From Paenibacillus hemerocallicola (GTDB lineage: Bacteria > Bacillota > Bacilli > Paenibacillales > NBRC-103111), in NCBI RefSeq assembly GCF_006265175.1, contig NZ_VDCQ01000014.1, positions 1-64,000 on the forward strand: DNA of 64,000 nt, given 5' to 3'. The notes under the pieces are model-generated. The model saw only the letters and a list, made by a program, of their open reading frames with translations, was not told the origin of the DNA and made no database searches. Position 1 is the stretch's first letter; every line of letters starts with the position of its first letter. The translations under genes and the position numbers were made by a program. This document shows, piece after piece, positions 61,384-64,000 of the stretch.

Positions 61384-62163
61384 TTATAACAAGGTATGCT
61401 TTGCTGCATATTTTTTCGGTGTCATTCCCGTGCTTTGCGCAAAGCTCTTGTAAAAATGAGAAAGATTTGAAAAACCGCACGCTTGTGCGACTACCTCAAC
61501 GCTTTCAAACTCACCGCTGAGCAGCGATTTTGCGCATTCTAAGCGCAGAGTGCCAATATACTCGGTGGGAGTCATTCGGTAAATACGGCCGAACATCCGT
61601 CTGAAATACGCAGGGGACATACGACAGTGGCGCGCAGCCTCAGAGGATGATACGGTTGGACTCTTGAAATTCTTTTTAAGGTATTGAACGCCTGCACGGA
61701 TAAGCTCCGCGCGTGAAAGGTCAGCGTACTCAACGGCAAGCTGCTCGTCAATTACCGCGAGCAATTCATAAAGTACGGCGACTCCGCGGTAGCCCGCTCC
61801 CGCTTTGCTCAGAGGAAAAAGATCTTCAAATCTCGCGCATACAGAGTGCAACGCCGTCGGATTTGTCACCTTGATCTGAAATATTTCTCTGTCTTGCGGC
61901 TCATCGTTAAGCTCGAAGTCAATCAGTATGTTATCACCCGGCTCAACATTGACAAAGCTGTATGCGCTCGCACGCGGTAGTACCATGACGTGATACTCGT
62001 CGTGCACAAATTGTTTTCCGCCTCCGTGAAATAGGATCTTTCCCGAGGTTTTTACCGAAATTGCCCAATGACGGCGTGAACGGTTTGAATACACTTTATG
62101 CATTATTTGTCTGTCAAGTTTCACAGAGCACAGTTTTTTGATGTCAAAATAAACGCTATTCAT
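61384..62163 (-). CDS. AraC-family transcriptional regulator of the inserted cassette
   Basis: A 259-aa regulator. The N-terminal beta-barrel (RRHWAISVKTSGKILFHGGG, YHVMVLPRASAYSFVNVEPG) and the C-terminal double helix-turn-helix (SSSEAARHCRMSPAYFRRMF, VEVVAQACGFSNLSHFYKSF) are complete. Codon use (many CGC, GCG, TAT and an even GC spread) differs from the neighbouring LysR gene and looks clostridial. It is divergent from the SDR gene at 62369, its likely target. Both genes lie between the 74-bp direct repeats. Confidence 0.88.
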   Translation of the reverse strand: MNSVYFDIKKLCSVKLDRQIMHKVYSNRSRRHWAISVKTSGKILFHGGGKQFVHDEYHVMVLPRASAYSFVNVEPGDNILIDFELNDEPQDREIFQIKVTNPTALHSVCARFEDLFPLSKAGAGYRGVAVLYELLAVIDEQLAVEYADLSRAELIRAGVQYLKKNFKSPTVSSSEAARHCRMSPAYFRRMFGRIYRMTPTEYIGTLRLECAKSLLSGEFESVEVVAQACGFSNLSHFYKSFAQSTGMTPKKYAAKHTLL

Positions 62164-62368
62164 ACCTGCGCCACGCTTTCCATTTCAAATCTCCCCTGAT
62201 GGAATCATAAGTAAAGCTTTTTCCCTTGTCAATCTCAAACTGGATCAAAAAACATCTTTTGTTTCTTACAGCATAGTTTTATACCGTTTGTGGTATTGTT
62301 TGCCGCGGTTCACATTTCTATAATCGTGTCAGCGGACAAAGGTCCGACGTTGATAAAGGAGTTCAAAT

Positions 62369-63124
62369 ATGAGGATGAGATTCGACAAAAAGACCGCGAT
62401 TGTCACAGGCGGCGGGGGAAGTATTGGAGGCGCGACCGCAAAAATGCTCGCCGAGGAGGGCTGCAGTGTACTCGTTTGCGATTATGATTTTGAAAATGCC
62501 GCAGCAGTCTGTAATGAGATTTCAAAAAAAGGCGGCGTTGCGGTACCTATGCAGGTAAATGTAAAATCATCTGTCGAAGCTGATGCGGCAGTTGCAAAAG
62601 CAATGGAGCTTTGGGGGCAGATTGATATTCTCGTATGCAGCGCGGGCGGAAGCGCGCGTGAGCTTTGCGCGCCTCTGATCGATCAGACAGACGAGGTGAT
62701 ACAAAACATGATAGGTATAAACCTTTACGGAGTCATCTGGTTTAACCGGGCGGCGGCGCGCGAGATGGTCAAGCGTCGTTATGGCAAGATCATAAATGTT
62801 GCTTCCACCGTAGGCACCCAGGGAAGAAAACACATGGCGGAATACAGCGCCGCAAAAGGCGGCGTTATCGCCATGACAAAAACGCTTGCCATTGAGCTTG
62901 GCAAATCCAACATCAACGTAAACGCGGTTTCCCCCGGGGTCGTTCCGCGTGAGTCCGGCCACAACTGGAACTCTCAGTCTGTTATGGATAAAACGGCTGT
63001 TCCCGAGGATATCGGAGGCATGATTCTTTATCTCGCTTCGGACGCGGCAAACTTCTGTACAGGCGCCAACTATCTTGTCGACGGCGGCAACAGTCTCGGA
63101 GTTTTGGGAATCAGCATGAGATGA
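62369..63124 (+). CDS. Short-chain dehydrogenase/reductase of the inserted cassette
   Basis: A 251-aa NAD(P)-dependent oxidoreductase. The cofactor motif TGGGGSIGGATAKML (about 13-27), CSAGG, and the catalytic Ser-Tyr-Lys (NVASTVG; EYSAAKGG) are intact, with the usual ending GANYLVDGGNSLGV. FabG-like members reduce or oxidise sugars, steroids or acyl chains. AAGGAG precedes the ATG and a strong terminator follows. It is divergent from the AraC gene across 205 bases. Confidence 0.88.
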   Translation: MRMRFDKKTAIVTGGGGSIGGATAKMLAEEGCSVLVCDYDFENAAAVCNEISKKGGVAVPMQVNVKSSVEADAAVAKAMELWGQIDILVCSAGGSARELCAPLIDQTDEVIQNMIGINLYGVIWFNRAAAREMVKRRYGKIINVASTVGTQGRKHMAEYSAAKGGVIAMTKTLAIELGKSNINVNAVSPGVVPRESGHNWNSQSVMDKTAVPEDIGGMILYLASDAANFCTGANYLVDGGNSLGVLGISMR

Positions 63125-63171
63125 ACACTTATTTTGCTTCAAAGCGACAAAAGGTTCATATGAGGTGTATT

Positions 63172-63197
63172 ACCCGGCTTCCGCCGGGTTTTTTTGA
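63172..63197 (+). terminator. Terminator after the SDR gene
   Basis: ACCCGGC (63172-63178) pairs with GCCGGGT (63183-63189), TTCC loop, then a run of seven to eight T. Confidence 0.92.
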
Positions 63198-63226
63198 ACG
63201 TTAAAGAAAGTTTAAGTTCGCTAAAG

Positions 63227-63300
63227 CGGTATGACAATGATTCATAGTAGTATGAATAATGTATATTTTAACGGTTTGCATATATGAAGTACACTTCAAA
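63227..63300. repeat. 74-bp direct repeat, right copy
   Basis: Partner of 61287-61360, same orientation. It lies just after the SDR terminator and just before the cre-like site of the next gene. Confidence 0.92.
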
Positions 63301-63302
63301 GT

Positions 63303-63317
63303 ATGAAACGTTTTCAT
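63303..63317 (+). promoter_or_regulatory. CcpA cre-like palindrome
   Basis: ATGAAACGTTTTCAT is near-palindromic and, read on the minus strand, fits the cre consensus with one mismatch. It is 143 bases before the start of the secreted protein gene, so glucose repression is plausible. The rest of 63318-63459 shows no gene. Confidence 0.45.
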
Positions 63318-63459
63318 GATGAATTCAACCGGGAAGGGAGATGATGCGTTTGAAACGAAGCGATTCCGAATAGGAATACAGGCCCAAGTAAAAACGCTGC
63401 GCTGAATGCAGCAATGGAAAACGAATTCCGAGAAGCTTAGCAAATGATGAGGTGAATAC

Positions 63460-64000
63460 ATGAAGAAAATCATGCATGTGATTATAACGACATTGTTTCT
63501 CACATTGATGATGGCTGCAAGCATTGCTGTATTGACGTCCAACGCCTATGCAGACGGAGAGCAAACGGTTTATCTGGACGCTTCGCAAGGGCAAGACACG
63601 AATTCCGGCGAGTCTGCATCAACGTCGTTCAAAACTCTTGACCGGGCAATCGGGGAAATGGGTACAGGAGGCGGTAAAATCGTTCTTGTATCCGATTATA
63701 ACATTGCCTCGGATTACACCGAGCCGCAGCATAGCGCAGTCGTCACTCTTACTTCCCACGACGGCATGCAAGATTACGGCGGGGCGCTTGCTTTCGTAGG
63801 GTCAAGCGAAACGGTGTACAGACTTTCGGGTCCTACTACATTTAGCAATCTCACGATCGAGACCGCTTCATGGACTATCTTTGCCGCACAGTTCAATCCA
63901 ATTGTTTTTGACGAGGGAGTAACTACCGTAAGCACTTCGTCGCCGGGAGCAAGGCAACTATTTGTTGTCGGAGGGTATCAGGCGCCGAATAGCAACAGCC
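63460..64000 (+). CDS. Secreted protein, probably beta-helix or surface polysaccharide-active (partial)
   Basis: The gene runs off the right edge after 180 codons. ATG at 63460 follows GATGAGGTG. A signal peptide (KKIMHVIITTLFLTLMMAAS, cut near AYA/DGEQ) precedes TVYLDASQGQDTNSGESAST and FKTLDRAIGEMGTGGGKIVL, the usual opening of secreted right-handed beta-helix proteins (DUF1565/parallel-beta type) that wrap or cleave polysaccharides. Later text (NLTIETASWTIFAAQFNPIV) keeps the coil rhythm. It lies where the LysR target would have been before the AraC/SDR insertion. Confidence 0.75.
   Translation, partial: MKKIMHVIITTLFLTLMMAASIAVLTSNAYADGEQTVYLDASQGQDTNSGESASTSFKTLDRAIGEMGTGGGKIVLVSDYNIASDYTEPQHSAVVTLTSHDGMQDYGGALAFVGSSETVYRLSGPTTFSNLTIETASWTIFAAQFNPIVFDEGVTTVSTSSPGARQLFVVGGYQAPNSNS

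Overview
The window reads as a chromosomal segment of a Gram-positive, spore-former-type Firmicute, most likely a Paenibacillaceae member (Paenibacillus or Cohnella-like). The reasons are the AG-rich Shine-Dalgarno sequences, a T-box leader, a PolC-type polymerase, many AraC regulators beside sugar-binding lipoproteins and glycosidases, CcpA cre-like sites, and a Fur-boxed FecCD siderophore operon. I see no rRNA, tRNA, CRISPR array or intact insertion sequence.

Layout. 1-16.7 kb is an accessory stretch: small kinases, DinB, a Tat-exported beta-helix protein, a sialidase, a MerR/TipA regulator, AHSA1/SRPBCC proteins and a seven-bladed YVTN propeller, mixed with many gene fragments. 17.1-22.1 kb carries a two-gene FAD oxidoreductase, an AraC regulator and a solute-binding lipoprotein. 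22.2-30.3 kb holds a MalT-like STAND regulator with a SARP-type C-terminus, a stand-alone CsrA and an RND efflux pair whose last codons run into an orphan T-box leader. 30.8-34.7 kb has two kinase-fold proteins and a TetR-DUF1801-AHSA1 operon that duplicates a module at 15.6 kb. 35-42.2 kb is a sugar cluster: divergent AraC, Gfo/Idh oxidoreductase, sugar isomerase, DUF4838 protein, binding lipoprotein. 43-45 kb has MerR, a broken membrane protein and a winged-helix/36-aa/P-loop trio. 45.4-49.6 kb is a siderophore ABC importer. 52-54.4 kb encodes a compact PolC paralogue behind a LexA-like box. 55-60.1 kb is a GH2-MBL-GH43-enolase operon. 60.4-63.3 kb has LysR followed by an AraC/SDR cassette bracketed by direct repeats, and the window ends inside a secreted protein gene.

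How the genes work together. The dominant theme is carbohydrate scavenging under AraC, LysR and CcpA-type control, with secreted or lipid-anchored proteins feeding cytosolic oxidoreductases, isomerases and glycosidases. Solute-binding proteins appear without permeases, so they would have to share transporters encoded elsewhere.

The second theme is decay. About twenty loci are remnants: UvrA, YafY, GyrI, several AraC halves, ArsR, SDR, solute-binding protein, FG-GAP, GH88/105-like, MFS, rhodanese, polysaccharide deacetylase, DoxX. Many show internal deletions with in-frame or near-in-frame fusions. This looks like ongoing deletion and illegitimate recombination in a large, redundant genome. 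The most unusual intact item is the 798-codon PolC derivative, which has lost the exonuclease and other segments without losing its reading frame.
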